In this document: in pieces, positions 33,601-44,125 of the stretch | How the letters are laid out: each line of letters begins with the position of its first letter | Position numbering within the stretch: position 1 is the first letter of the stretch | NCBI RefSeq assembly: GCF_910594005.1 | Contig: NC_057848.1 | Span: 47,819,616-47,883,615 of the forward strand | Source: Cervus elaphus | Lineage: Eukaryota; Chordata; Mammalia; Artiodactyla; Cervidae | DNA: 64,000 nucleotides | Direction: 5' to 3' | Made by a program: the position numbers and the translations under genes | The notes under the pieces: generated by a model | What the model was told of the DNA's origin: nothing | Databases searched by the model: none | What the model saw: only the letters and a program-made list of their open reading frames with translations

Positions 33601-34493
33601 TCTATCACACTTGCCATTCATATTCATTGCAACCAATGAAGATAAAATGCTGTGACTGAATCAGCTATGTAACAACTCATTCTATGTAATAGGTTACTTT
33701 ATTTGTAAACTCAGTTCAGTATGCTTGTGCACAAATCATTACGTGCTTCCTTTTACTTGTCAGGAGCAAATAGCCTCATTTCAGAAGTATCTATATAATT
33801 TATGTGTTCCTTATCAGCAGTCTTTAGCTTATATCATTTTATACCATGTGGATCCCGAAAATATCAGAAGAGATTGTTTAATGGGCTTGCTTTAAAAAGA
33901 CAACTGATCAATTTATTTATGGTATTTTTCTTTCTGTACATTAAAACCTAATCATATTTATTAATGAAATATTATGGCACTAAAATAAATTCTTCTTATA
34001 CCTGGTACTCATGATGACCATCTTTCTACTTGTGGAGAGTACAAAATTAGTTTTCAAATACATGCTATTAAAAATAAAATAAATTTCCTTCAATTACAAA
34101 TCACAGGTAGGGGTTTTCCTTTACTAAGTATGAGTTAGAGTTACAATGATGGATAATCATGAGGGTGTCTTCAGTTAGGGTAGTTTAAGTAGCAATTCTA
34201 GAAATAGTATAATTCTAGAAATAGTATGATTACGTGTTACTCAGTAAAATAGCTCTAACGCTTGGCTGTATTATACAAATCTATAGTGTAATGCTTAATG
34301 GATATGACAAAATCTAAAGTCTAAAAATGTTAGGGATATTGGAGCTGCCTTTTGCTTTTTAAAAAGTAATTCAATATTATTTTATATTTTAAGGATTTTA
34401 GTAACTTGTTATGCATCAGTTACTGTATTGTTTATAATACAACCATTCTAATGTAATTTGTGTAGCACTTTCATTTGAAAGAACTGGAAATGT
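33601..34493. other. Unassigned AT-rich intronic sequence
   Basis: Holds one short tandem duplication (listed separately); otherwise nothing recognised. Confidence 0.4.
34194..34227 (+). repeat. Perfect 17-bp tandem duplication
   Basis: AATTCTAGAAATAGTAT occurs twice head to tail with no mismatch (34194-34210 and 34211-34227). Confidence 0.97.
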
Positions 34494-35353
34494 TAAAAAC
34501 AAAACCAAGAAACCAAAACACAACATTCTCTAATACTATATACAAAAATAAACTCAAAATGGATTACAGACCTAAATGTAAGATCGGAAACCGTAAAACT
34601 CCTAGAGGAAAACTAAGGCAGAATACTCTTTGACATAAATCACAGCAATATTGTTTTAGATCTGTCTTCTAAAGCAAAGGAAATAAAAGCAAAAATAAAC
34701 AAATGGGACCTAATTAAACTTAAAAGCTTTTGCACAGCAAAGGAAGCCATCAACAAAACAGCCTACTGATTCAGACAATCTACTGAATGGGAAAAAAAAA
34801 TGAGCACATGATATGATCACTAAGGTGTTGATATCCAACATATACAAACATCTCATACAACTCAACATCAAAAAAACAAACAACCTGATTTGAAAATGGA
34901 CAGAAGAACTGAACAGACATTTTTCCAAAGAGGAAATGCAGGTGTCCAAAAGGCATATGAAAAGAAGCTAAACTTTGCTAATCATCAGGCAAACGCAAAT
35001 CAAAACCACAAAGAGGTATCACCTCATGCCTGCCATAATGTCTATCATCAAAAAGAACACAAATAGCCAACACTGGTGAGGATGTAGAGAAAAAGGGAGC
35101 CCTTGTACACTGTTAGTGAGAATGTAAATTTATGCAACCATTGTGGGAAAGTTTGGAGGTTTCTCAAAAAACTAAAAATAGAACTACCACTGACCCAGCA
35201 AATTTACTCCTGGGTATATATAGAAAAAAAAAAAAAGAAAAAAACACTAATCCAAAATGATGCATGCACCCCAATGTTCATAGTAGCATTATTTACAATT
35301 ACCAAAATATAGAAGCAACCTAAGTGTTCATCAACAGATGAATGGATAAAGAT

Positions 35354-35355
<2 letters not shown>

Positions 35356-35395
<40 letters not shown>
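35356..35395 (+). repeat. (AC)20 microsatellite inside L1
   Basis: Twenty uninterrupted AC units, at the position where L1 ORF2 copies often carry a short TA/CA run before 'tggaatactactcagcc'. Confidence 0.97.
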
Positions 35396-35397
<2 letters not shown>

Positions 35398-35820
35398 GAA
35401 TACTACTCAGCCATTAAAAAGGAGATTTTTGTTATTTGCAGCAACGTGGATGGACTTGGAGAGTATTATGCTAAGTGTAGTAAGTCACACAGAGAAATAC
35501 AGATACTGTATGACATCACTTATTTGTGGAATCTCAAAAATACAACAAGCTAGCGAATAAAACAAAAAAGAAACAGACTCACACATACAAAGAAACTAGT
35601 GGTACCAGTTAAGAGAGGTAAGAGGGGAGGGGCAATATAGAGATAGGGGATTAAAGTAATACTATCAGTTATAAAATAAGCTAGAAGGATATATTGTACA
35701 ATAAGGGGAATATAGCCAATTTTTTATTATAATCATAAATGAAGTATGACCTTTACAAATTGTGAATCCTTATATTATATACCTATAACTTATGTAATAT
35801 TGTACAGCAACCATACTTCA

Positions 35821-35855
35821 ATTTTTTTTCGTTATTTTTATTTTTATATTTTTTT
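35821..35855 (-). mobile_element. T-rich micro-insertion with target duplication
   Basis: 'catacttcaattttt' occurs on both sides (35812-35826 and 35856-35870) of a T-rich segment of about 30 bases. This fits an extremely truncated L1-mediated insertion (A tail only) within the tail of the old L1. Confidence 0.6.
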
Positions 35856-35999
35856 CATACTTCAATTTTTAAAAAAGTAAAAAACAAAGTAAAACAAAAA
35901 CCAAGCCCATAATGCCCTAAATGTACAAGTTTGTTTATCCATGAGTCCGTTGAGTAGACGTATCAGAACAACATACTTATTCTAAAAATGAAATTATTG

Positions 36000-37130
36000 T
36001 TCATTCTGTGAAACAAAGAAAACAACCCACAGAAAGAAAAGGCAATCTCAGAAATGGGAGAAAATATTTTCAAGTCATATATCTGATTAGGAGTTAATAT
36101 ACAGAATATGCAAAGAACTCCTAAGATTCAACAACAACAAAAAATAATCTTATTTTAAAATAGGCAAAGGAGTTGAAAAGATATTTATCCAAAGGATATA
36201 TACAAATGTCCAAGTAGCATAGAAAAAGATGTTCATCCTCACTAATCATCATGAAAATGTAAATCAAAACCACAATGAGATATTGCCTCATACTCATTAG
36301 GATGGTGGTGGTTTAGTCGCTAAGTTATGCCCAACTCTTGCAACACCATGGACTGTAGTCCAGCAGGCTCTTCTGTTCATGGGATTTCCCAGGCAAGAAT
36401 ATTGGAGTGGGTTGCCATTTCCTTCTCCAGGGGACCCTCGTGACCCAGAGATCGAACTTGGGTCTCCTACACTGCAGGCAGATTCTTTACTGATTGAGCT
36501 CGTTAGGATGGCCACTATCAAAAACAGAAAGTCATTAGTGTTGGTGAATATATGGAGAAATTAGAAACTTGTGAACTTATTTTAGAATGTAAAATGTTGA
36601 TGTATAGAGGTTCTTCAAAAAATTAAAAATAGAATTACCATATGATCTGGCAACCCCATTTCTGGGTGAGTCACATCCAAAATAATTAAAAACAGGATCT
36701 TGAAGAGTATTTGCACATCCATGTTTATTGAAGCATTAGTCACAATAGCCAAAATGTAGTAGCAATGTCAATGTCCACCGGTGGATGAATTGAAAAGGAA
36801 AATGTGGTATATACATAGGATAGAATAATACTCAGCTCCCATTAAGAAGAAAATCATGTTTTATGCTACCACAGGAAGGAACCTTGAGGATATTATACAT
36901 GAAATAAGCCTGTATGATTCTATTTATATGTGATATCTAAAGTAGTTAAACTATCAAAAAATGAATGGTGACTTCCAAGAGTGGAGGGACAATGGGTACA
37001 GAGTTTCAATTTTGCAAGATGAAAAAGAGACCCAATGCAAAACCATGTGCATATAGTTAACACAGTCCCACTGTACACTTAAAAATGTTTAGGATGATGA
37101 ATTTATATGTTCTTTTACCTCAATAAGAAA
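36000..37130 (+). mobile_element. Old mammalian L1 fragment, interrupted by a SINE
   Basis: Second old L1 ORF2/3' UTR segment: 'gaaaggcaatctcagaaatg', 'ccaaaggatatatacaaatg', 'aatcaaaaccacaatgagat', 'gaattaccatatgatctggc', 'aataatactcagctcccatt' and 'aagagtggagggacaatggg'. It repeats the same L1 region as the 34.5-35.9 kb copy, so the two are separate insertions. Confidence 0.87.
36306..36502 (-). mobile_element. Bov-tA SINE inserted in old L1
   Basis: Reversed SINE from 'tggtggtttagtcgctaagt' to 'ttactgattgagct'. A 9-bp duplication TTAGGATGG (36297-36305 and 36503-36511) flanks it. Removing the insert restores continuous L1 sequence. Confidence 0.93.
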
Positions 37131-37484
37131 AGTCATGCCATTCCTTCATTAACTGAATCTTTACTTTATCTTAGTCATATAGTGACAGTGTGATAATGTG
37201 AGTTGGTGATATCACAGTGGCCAAATCCAAGCATTCAGGACAAGGTAGACAAACCGTAATAGATAATGACACAGTCAGCATATATATCTTGCTGGTAATA
37301 CAAAAACTGTGGGGTTCTTGGTCATTTATGCTTTAGTGGGCAAGAATAGTTTTAATGCACTGAATTGTGTGAATATGTACAGCCTATTCCTTAATTTATA
37401 CAATGGAAAGAGAAAAGAAGTGATCCTACTGGAAAATCTGGGCAAAATATTTACATAAATAAAGTGATAAATAGCCAACTCTCT
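37131..37484. other. Unassigned intronic sequence
   Basis: No gene or repeat recognised. Confidence 0.4.
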
Positions 37485-37850
37485 TTATCCGATCAGACTG
37501 ATATAACACAATGCCATAGACTGGGTGGCTTAAACAACAAAACTTTATTTTCTCACAGTCCTGGAGGATAGAAGCCCCAGTCAAGGTGCCAGCATGGTCA
37601 GTCTAGGGCCTTACTTATAGATGGCCATCTTCTCACTGTATCTTCACATGGCAAGAGAGGGAGAGAGAAACCTCTCTGATATGTTTTCTTATAAGGGCAA
37701 TGATCCCATCATGAGGGCCCCACACCCTCATGACCTCATCTAAAACTGATTATCTCCCAAAGGCTCCATTTCTAACTATATCACATTGGGGGTTAGGGCT
37801 ACACATATGAATTTTGAAGGGATGCAATTCATTCCAGAGCATTCTGCTCC
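37485..37850 (-). mobile_element. MaLR LTR (3' LTR of a collapsed element)
   Basis: Reverse complement of a MaLR LTR: 'gactgatataacacaatgcc', 'actgggtggcttaaacaaca', 'tcttcacatggcaagagagg', 'tgatcccatcatgagggccc', ending 'gaattttgaagggatgcaat'. It is followed on the left-to-right axis by MaLR internal sequence. Confidence 0.85.
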
Positions 37851-38030
37851 TGGTCCCTGCAAATTCATGTTTTCACATGCAAAATATTTCATTCCATTCA
37901 AACAGCCCCAAAGTCTTAACACATTTCAGCATCAACTCTAAAGTCTAAAGTCCAAATTTTTAGTTAAATATCATCTAAATCAGATTTGGGTGAGACTAGA
38001 ATTATCATTCATCCAGAGGCAAGAAATAAA
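37851..38030 (-). mobile_element. MaLR internal sequence remnant
   Basis: 'cagccccaaagtcttaacac', 'atttcagcatcaactctaaa' and 'gtctaaagtccaaat' resemble the reversed internal segment next to the LTR in MST/THE1-type MaLR elements. Non-coding here; no gag, pol or env reading frame is visible. Confidence 0.65.
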
Positions 38031-38452
38031 GAAAGAAAAGAGAAAGGAGTGCTAGCTCTCTGGTGGCTCTTGAGTAAGAGCACTAATCCCATCATTGGCT
38101 TCTCTGGTGGCTCAGACGGTAAAGAATCCTCCTGGAATGCAGGAGACCCAGGCTCGATCCCTGAGTAGGGAAGATCCCCTGGAGAAGGAAATGGCAACCC
38201 ACTCCAGTACTCTTGCCTGGAGAATCCCATGGACAGAGGAGCCTGGAGGGTTACAGTGCATGGGGTCACAAACAGTCAGACACGACGGAGTGACTAACAC
38301 ACAGACACACAAAATCCCATCATTAGGGCCCTACCCTCATGACCTCCTCTAAACCTAATTGTCTCCCAAAAGTCTACCAAAATACATTAGGGGTTAAGGC
38401 ATCAATATAGGAATTAGGGAGGGGGGTGAGACACAATTCAACCCCTGGTGTC
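38031..38452 (-). mobile_element. MaLR LTR fragment (5' LTR), split by a SINE
   Basis: 'agctctctggtggctcttga' and 'gagcactaatcccatcat' before the SINE; 'agggccctaccctcatgacc', 'tctcccaaaagtctaccaaa' and 'gagacacaattcaacccctg' after it. It duplicates the same LTR part as 37485-37850, as expected for the second LTR of one element. Confidence 0.75.
38097..38312 (+). mobile_element. Bov-tA SINE inserted in a MaLR LTR
   Basis: Full-length forward SINE, 'ggcttctctggtggctcaga' to 'gtgactaacacacagacac'. Flanked by a perfect 12-bp duplication AATCCCATCATT (38085-38096 and 38313-38324) taken from the LTR. Confidence 0.96.
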
Positions 38453-38879
38453 AACATATTCTTTAACTGATCTAGATAATACTATATAAACACTAAATAA
38501 ACATTTTCTTATTTATTTTCCACCACATCTTACATTCCATATTATGTTTCATAGTTTGTAAAACAGTTGATTTAAAAGTTATTTCTCATTATACTTTACC
38601 ATCCCACAATGTATGGCATAATTTATGAGCAAACATCCCTTTAAAAATTGTTATGTTCATTTGGAATTAGGATATATAAGCACTGATATAATTAATGTAG
38701 AACAGATCAGGTCTCAGACATTCTGAATAAATGGTTTTCTACTGTATTTAATTACCCTCAGTTCTCTGACACACGGAGAGGTGCAAATATCATTCCATTT
38801 ATATATCATTCCCATTTAAAAACACGGTAAATTATTATGATTAACAGTTGCTGGTGTAATACATAAATATATTTAAATA
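38453..38879. other. Unassigned AT-rich intronic sequence
   Basis: Nothing recognised. Confidence 0.4.
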
Positions 38880-38980
38880 TAAGATGAGGACAATGAGGCA
38901 CAGAAAATGTATGTTATTTACCCAAGATCACACGGTCAACCCAGGCTGGCATTTCTGATGAAGATAGCTTGAATCCATAT
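38880..38980 (-). mobile_element. MIR SINE fragment
   Basis: 'gacaatgaggcacagaaaat' and 'ttacccaagatcacacggtc' are the reversed MIR core ('...gaggcacagagag...cccaaggtcacac'). Confidence 0.7.
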
Positions 38981-39552
38981 CATAATCAGTTTCCACCTTT
39001 ATACCAAATGATCAGCATCTTATGTCTTTCTGAAAACACACTATAGGCTGAACTAAGGAAGAGCAAAACATGTGTACTCTTTACTGACAAACCTCACTCC
39101 AGAGTTTAGGGACATGGATCTGTCATTCAACCCTTTCACCCTTCCCCTAACACAGGCCTGAAAATCACCACAGGAAACAATGGGCGGTCATCAGAGAAGG
39201 TAATGCAGCTGACACGGAGGGAGGGGAAGCACGTACATATGAACATAACTGACTTAACCAGCAGGGAAGAGCAAAGAGGGATACAGTTAAAAAGAGAGCG
39301 AGAGAACAGACTAGTCTACTAGTCACAGAAAAGTTGAGTGATAGGGAAGGGAAATGTCCTGAGAGAAAGGGATCAGTTTGTTGGTGGGTTAGTGAATGAC
39401 ATGTGGGAATGGCAAGATGACAGAAGCAAATAATGAGATAAAAGATGGGACAAAAAATTATACACATGCTAATGCTGATTTAATATTTTTCCTACCCCAA
39501 ACCAGTTATTTAATTCTCTAAAGAAGCATTTATAGACTTCTTAATATACTTT
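38981..39552. other. Unassigned intronic sequence
   Basis: The 100-codon minus-strand frame at 39165-39467 is hydrophobic but has no recognisable motif or splice context. Confidence 0.4.
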
Positions 39553-39564
39553 ATATATTTATTA

Positions 39565-39778
39565 GGACTTCCCTGGTGGCTCAGATGGTAAAGCGTCTGC
39601 CTACAATGTGGGAGACCCAGGTTCAATCCCTGGGTCAGGAAGATCTCCTGGGGAAGGAAATGGCACCCCACTCCAGTACTCTTGCCTGGAAAATCCCATG
39701 GATGGAGAAGCCTGGTAGGCTACAGTCCATGGGGTCACAAAGAGTCGGACAGGACTGAGCAACTTCACTTTCACTTTC
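39565..39778 (+). mobile_element. Bov-tA SINE, left member of an inverted pair
   Basis: Forward full-length copy ('acttccctggtggctcagat' to 'aacttcactttcactttc'). Flanks ATATATTTATTA (39553-39564) and ATATACTTATTA (39779-39790) match at 11 of 12 positions. Confidence 0.94.
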
Positions 39779-39796
39779 ATATACTTATTAAGGGTT

Positions 39797-40005
39797 GTGC
39801 ATGTGTGATCAGTCACTTCAGTCGTGTGCAACTCTTTATGACCCCATGGAGCCCAGCAGGCTCCTCTGTCCATGAGATTTTCCAGGCAGGAATACTGGAA
39901 TGGGTTGCCATGCCCTTCTCCAGGGGATCTTCCCAATCCAGGGACTGAACCTTCATCTCCTGCATCTCAGGCAGATTCTTTACCTGCTGAGCCATTGGGC
40001 ATGCC
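39797..40005 (-). mobile_element. Bov-tA SINE, right member of an inverted pair
   Basis: Reversed copy ('gtgcatgtgtgatcagtcac' to 'gagccattgggcatgcc'). Flanked by a perfect 13-bp duplication CTTATTAAGGGTT (39784-39796 and 40006-40018), which overlaps the right target copy of the forward SINE. Confidence 0.95.
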
Positions 40006-40018
40006 CTTATTAAGGGTT

Positions 40019-41149
40019 AGGCATGTTTTATACATAAGATACAAAAGTGAAGGTGAATGTCACAGCTCAAAAGCTCAAAGTGTGATAGGTTGGGGACTGG
40101 AGCATTGGGGACAGATGTATATACAATTACTAGACCCTAGTTTCTCAAGTGCCAAGCCCATTCATTTTAGAAATATTTTCTTATTGTAAATTATTTTCCA
40201 CGAATCTATTATAAGGTTTTATACTAAACTCATGGTATCCTGTTTTAATACCTTATAAATATTATTAATCCCAGATACTAGAAAAAGTTCAAGAAAACCA
40301 AATTACATGTTAAACGTTCAGATTGCATAAGAAAGCTTATTTCTATTACTATCATACAAACAGACATGCACATACACACCCATCTTCAAAAGTTTAGAGT
40401 CGATTTGAAAAAATGGTGAGACACGAGGTTCTCTGTCTCTTTAGGAGCCTGTCTGCTAGTCTTAGTAGAGCGGCCACTATAAAAGGCCACATCATTAATC
40501 TATATATAATTATTCCACACATTTTCTAAGTTTCATGTGAGAACATGTCTCTCTTTCTTTCCAGAGCCATTTATATGTGTGCTTTACAAGATGATCATGC
40601 TATGGCAGTCGCTGAATTAGGTAATAAGCATAGAGCTATCTCTTGGATTTGAAATTAATTTGGAATAGGCGTGGATGTGGATGTGGTCTCTTTCTGGAGA
40701 GCATTTGCAAGAAGCAAGAATATACCTGTCTATCCTGGAAAAGATTGGGGCTTTGTTGAAGCCTATTGTAATCAGGTCACCTTGGATCAGTTAGCCTCTA
40801 TTTCCTGGAGAATTAGTAAGAAAAATAAAAGACTTGCTGAAACATCTCAACTATTTAACATATAACTGTCATTTGCAGGGTTTGGTTAAGCTTTGACCCA
40901 ACACTTATCAAGGAAATTGTATTTTAAGTCCTTATTCATGTTACTTTATCAAAGGCCATCAAATTTTATTTTATCAGTGATTCACTGTTTGCTCTTCTGT
41001 CTTCTATTAAGAAAGACTGAGATCTTCAAAAGACCATCTTTTCCAATGATGAATAAGTTGGAGACTCTGGAGAAGAGAGCATGGCTAAGTACAAATGGGA
41101 ACTGATTACAATCAGATGAGTATGGGGGTAGGCAGCAACTGATCGTTGG
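40019..41149. other. Unassigned intronic sequence
   Basis: No repeat recognised. A plus-strand exon-like pattern at 40565-40620 is discussed under rejected items. Confidence 0.45.
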
Positions 41150-41259
41150 CCTTTGACAGCTCAGTTGATGATCTGCCTGCAATGTGGGAGACCTGGGTTT
41201 GATTCCTGGGTTGGGAAGATCCGCTGGAGAAGGGATAGGCTACCCACTCCAATATTCTT
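41150..41259 (+). mobile_element. Bov-tA SINE, 5' half only
   Basis: Head and body as far as 'cccactccaatattctt', then it stops abruptly at the start of a second SINE. Confidence 0.85.
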
Positions 41260-41457
41260 GGGCTTTCCTGGTGGCTCAGCTGGTAAAGAATCCACTAGCA
41301 ATGCAGGAGACCTGGGTTCAATCCCTGGGTTGGGAAGATCCTCTGGAGAAGGGAACGGCTACCCACTCCAGTATTCTGGCCTGGAGAATTCCATGAACTA
41401 TAGTCCATGGGGTCACAAAGAATCGGACATGACTGAGTGACTTTCACTTTCACTTTT
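41260..41457 (+). mobile_element. Bov-tA SINE, tandem to the previous copy
   Basis: Complete forward copy ('gggctttcctggtggctcag' to 'tgactttcactttcacttt'), directly abutting the half copy. No continuation of the first copy follows it, so it is a tandem arrangement rather than a simple nest. Confidence 0.92.
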
Positions 41458-41934
41458 TCAAACCCAGGACTAGATATTTCCACCTGAGAACCAATTAGGT
41501 GTCTCTGTACTGCTAAAGGATAGAAAGTGGGGGAGGGGATCTGAAAAAAAGTAAGGCGACAAGAAAGCTAATCAGGTATTTGGTGGTAGTATCTGTATAC
41601 AGTGGTTAGGGATTATGCAAACACTTGGTGACAACTGTTTACAAGTAACTGCCTCTGGTACCATTATGTCTGTGTCTGTGCTTGCTTATCTTGTCCCTCA
41701 ACTAAATGGTGTATTTTAAAGACAGAGAATTTCTTATTTTATCAATCCACACACCACCTAGTGCAAGGTCTCACTAGATAAGCTTGTCAGTGGGGTGACA
41801 AATGTGTCCTTTTCTGCAAAATAAACAGAAGAGGCCAGTGGAAGACATTTTTTGAAGTATGCTTTGTGCAAATTGGCTTTTAAATTGTAAAACTAATTAT
41901 ATATAGATAATCATTTTACAGAATGTAAAATTTC
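41458..41934. other. Unassigned intronic sequence
   Basis: Nothing recognised. Confidence 0.4.
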
Positions 41935-42150
41935 GGGGGCTTTCCAGGTGGCACAGGGATGAACAATATGCCTAACAATGTAGGAGGCTCAAGAGATGTG
42001 GGTTCAATCCCTGGGTCATGAAGATTCCCTGCAGAAGGGAATGTCAACTCCTCACTTCAATATTCTTGCCTAGAAAATTCCATGGACAGAGGAGCCTGGT
42101 GGGCTACAGTCCATGGGGTTGCAAAGAGTCAGACATGACTGAGCACACAT
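41935..42150 (+). mobile_element. Bov-tA SINE, diverged
   Basis: 'gggctttccaggtggcacag', 'gtgggttcaatccctgggtc', 'ttcaatattcttgcctagaa' and 'agtcagacatgactgagcac'. More substitutions than neighbouring copies. Confidence 0.92.
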
Positions 42151-42228
42151 GAGCTATTATTATAATTTAATTTGTATATAGAGAGTGATTATATTACAAT
42201 TCAATTCAAAATTCAAAACACAATTTTG

Positions 42229-42332
42229 GAGGGGATATATGTATACCTATGGCTACTTCACATTGCTGTAGGCCAGAAACAAACACAACATTGTAAAGCA
42301 ATTATCCTCCAATTAAAAATAAATTAAAAAAA
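42229..42332 (+). mobile_element. L1 3' terminus
   Basis: 'ggggatatatgtatacctat', 'ggctacttcacattgctgta', 'caacattgtaaagcaattat', 'cctccaattaaaaataaatt' is the artiodactyl L1 3' end, of a different subfamily from the 7.7-kb copy. Confidence 0.87.
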
Positions 42333-42934
42333 CAACCATATTTGGGAGGTTAATGCAAGATTTTGCTGCAGTCGAGCTTTCTGTACTTTCTGTTCTCCAA
42401 CCAAATTGCAACGTTTGTCATATAAGTTAGTGCTTTCCATTTCTGAACCTTTATTTTCGTATTTGACTTTCCATGTCGTCCTCCAATATTCTGTCTTTTC
42501 TCCAATATTCTGTCTACATCCTACTCCTCCGAGGCCCATCACCAATGTTATTCCTTTCATTAAGCAGGCCTTGAAATCTAAATAAAGAAGCACTGCTTTT
42601 CTCTTCTGACCTCCAGCGTTGTATTCCTCTTATGCTCTCAGCACCTCCTAAGACGTGTGAAGCTAGGTGGTGGCGGCGGGAAGAGAAGCAGATGGTCACA
42701 GAAAAAAGCAGACCTGAGGCCAATCGCTGCATCATACAACTAGCAGAAGCCTAGGTGAAGATTCACAAATTCGTCCTGCTGAGGTTTCTAGAATTCAATT
42801 TATTTTCACTCTTTGGATATGTACACTGACAATAAATGTTTATCACCTGAGCTGCTCTGAGCAAGTCTCTGTTTCAAGCAACCAAAACAGCCTAATATTG
42901 TGCCTTGTGTTTGCAAACTGCTTTTACCTGTCCT
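42333..42934. other. Unassigned intronic sequence
   Basis: Has a small G/C-rich patch ('ggtggtggcggcgggaag') at 42666-42683. The frames of 73-89 codons have no recognisable motif. Confidence 0.4.
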
Positions 42935-43204
42935 CGGAGAAGGCAATGGCAGCCCACTCCAGTACTCTTGCCTGGAAAATCCCATGGATGGGGAGCCTGG
43001 TAGGCTGTGGTCCATGGGGTCGCTAAGAGTCGGACATGACTGAGCGACTTCACTTTCACTTTTCACTTTTATTCATTGGAGAAGGAAATGGCAACCCACT
43101 CCAGTGTTCTTGCCTGGAGAATCCCAGGGACGGGGGAGCCTGGTGGGCTGCCGTCTACGGGGTCGCACAGAGTCAACACGACTGAAGTGACTTAGCAGCA
43201 GCAG
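42935..43204 (+). mobile_element. Bov-A2 SINE
   Basis: Two Bov-A units ('cggagaaggcaatggcagcc...' and 'ttggagaaggaaatggcaac...') ending 'gacttagcagcagcag'. No target duplication seen. Confidence 0.93.
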
Positions 43205-43320
43205 TAACATAGGCCATAAATTCTTCGAAAGACAGTGACCACACCTTCTTCTTTTTCTCATTAGCAGCACCTATAGTGTGGCACACAGTCAGTGCTCAAT
43301 GAATGCTTGTTGGAGGGATG
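43205..43320 (+). mobile_element. L2 LINE 3' end
   Basis: 'cacctatagtgtggcacaca' and 'gtcagtgctcaatgaatgct' match the L2 end, immediately after the Bov-A2 copy. Confidence 0.65.
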
Positions 43321-43889
43321 TAGAAAACTGTACAACTGCTCATCAAATAATACTGAATTTTAGGTCACTGTTAGCAAGGCAAGAACTGAACACAGGTAGC
43401 TCATAAGAATATTTTACTAAACATTGCTTTTTCAAATGAATGGCTTGCCTGTCTCTCTCTTCAATGTTATAGATTTCTTCCTATTAGAGTTCTGTGAATG
43501 TGTTTATGACACATCTTTGCCAAAGGCTAACTTTAGCAGCAGCACCATGTATCATAAAAGATGTGTCATATAAGCAAATTATATAGTATGAAGCCATGCA
43601 TCCCTCCCATTATTTTAACAAGTATCCTTGTTTAAAGGGTGGTGATCTGTATCAGGTTCTCTTCTGAAATGCCAGAAAATGTAAACTGTATTGAACTAAT
43701 ATCACTGTTGTCTCTTATTCAGAATGGGAAACACTTTGTCAATCTTATTTTCATATATATCTGGTTTGACTAGATAACCTCAAGGAAATTATTTTTCAAG
43801 AATGAATTTGAAGTATTAAAAGGTTCACCAAAGTCACATGAAATATATAACAATGAAGTATAGTCTCATTTCATAGATATCACCTCCTT
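43321..43889. other. Unassigned intronic sequence
   Basis: AT-rich; nothing recognised. Confidence 0.4.
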
Positions 43890-44125
43890 ATACCTACATA
43901 GTGTTTTATGGTTGGCAAAGCACTTTGAAATATATTATCTTATTTGTTCCTTACAACAGGAGTCTGTGAGATAGACGTGGAAGGTATCATCCCCACTTTG
44001 TACATTAAAACGGAGAGGCTAACTGACTTTGCCAAGGTCACAGAGGTAGGAAATAGTGAAGAGAACTAGGAAAAGAACTAAAGTCTTTCAACTTTTAACC
44101 CAGTATTCTTTTGACTTCAGATCCA
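43890..44125 (-). mobile_element. MIR SINE
   Basis: 'caaagcactttgaaatatat', 'ccttacaacaggagtctgtg', 'acattaaaacggagaggcta' and 'tttgccaaggtcacagaggt' follow a long reversed MIR. Confidence 0.78.

Larger units (their letters stand above)
34500..35881 (+). mobile_element. Old mammalian L1 fragment (ORF2 end and 3' UTR)
   Basis: Recognisable ORF2 3' coding sequence: 'caaaatggattacagaccta', 'ttaaaagcttttgcacagca', 'aatcatcaggcaaacgcaaa', 'aaaatagaactaccactgac' and 'atggatggacttggagagta', then a diverged 3' UTR. One frame at about 35139-35178 reads KVWRFLKKLKIELP. Several stops and shifts; much older than the 7.7-kb L1. Confidence 0.9.

Noticed and set aside
40565..40620. Exon-like 56-bp block on the plus strand with 'ctttctttccag' before it and 'gtaata' after it
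   Set aside because: It is on the opposite strand to TENM1, has no recognised peptide, and short acceptor/donor pairs arise often by chance.
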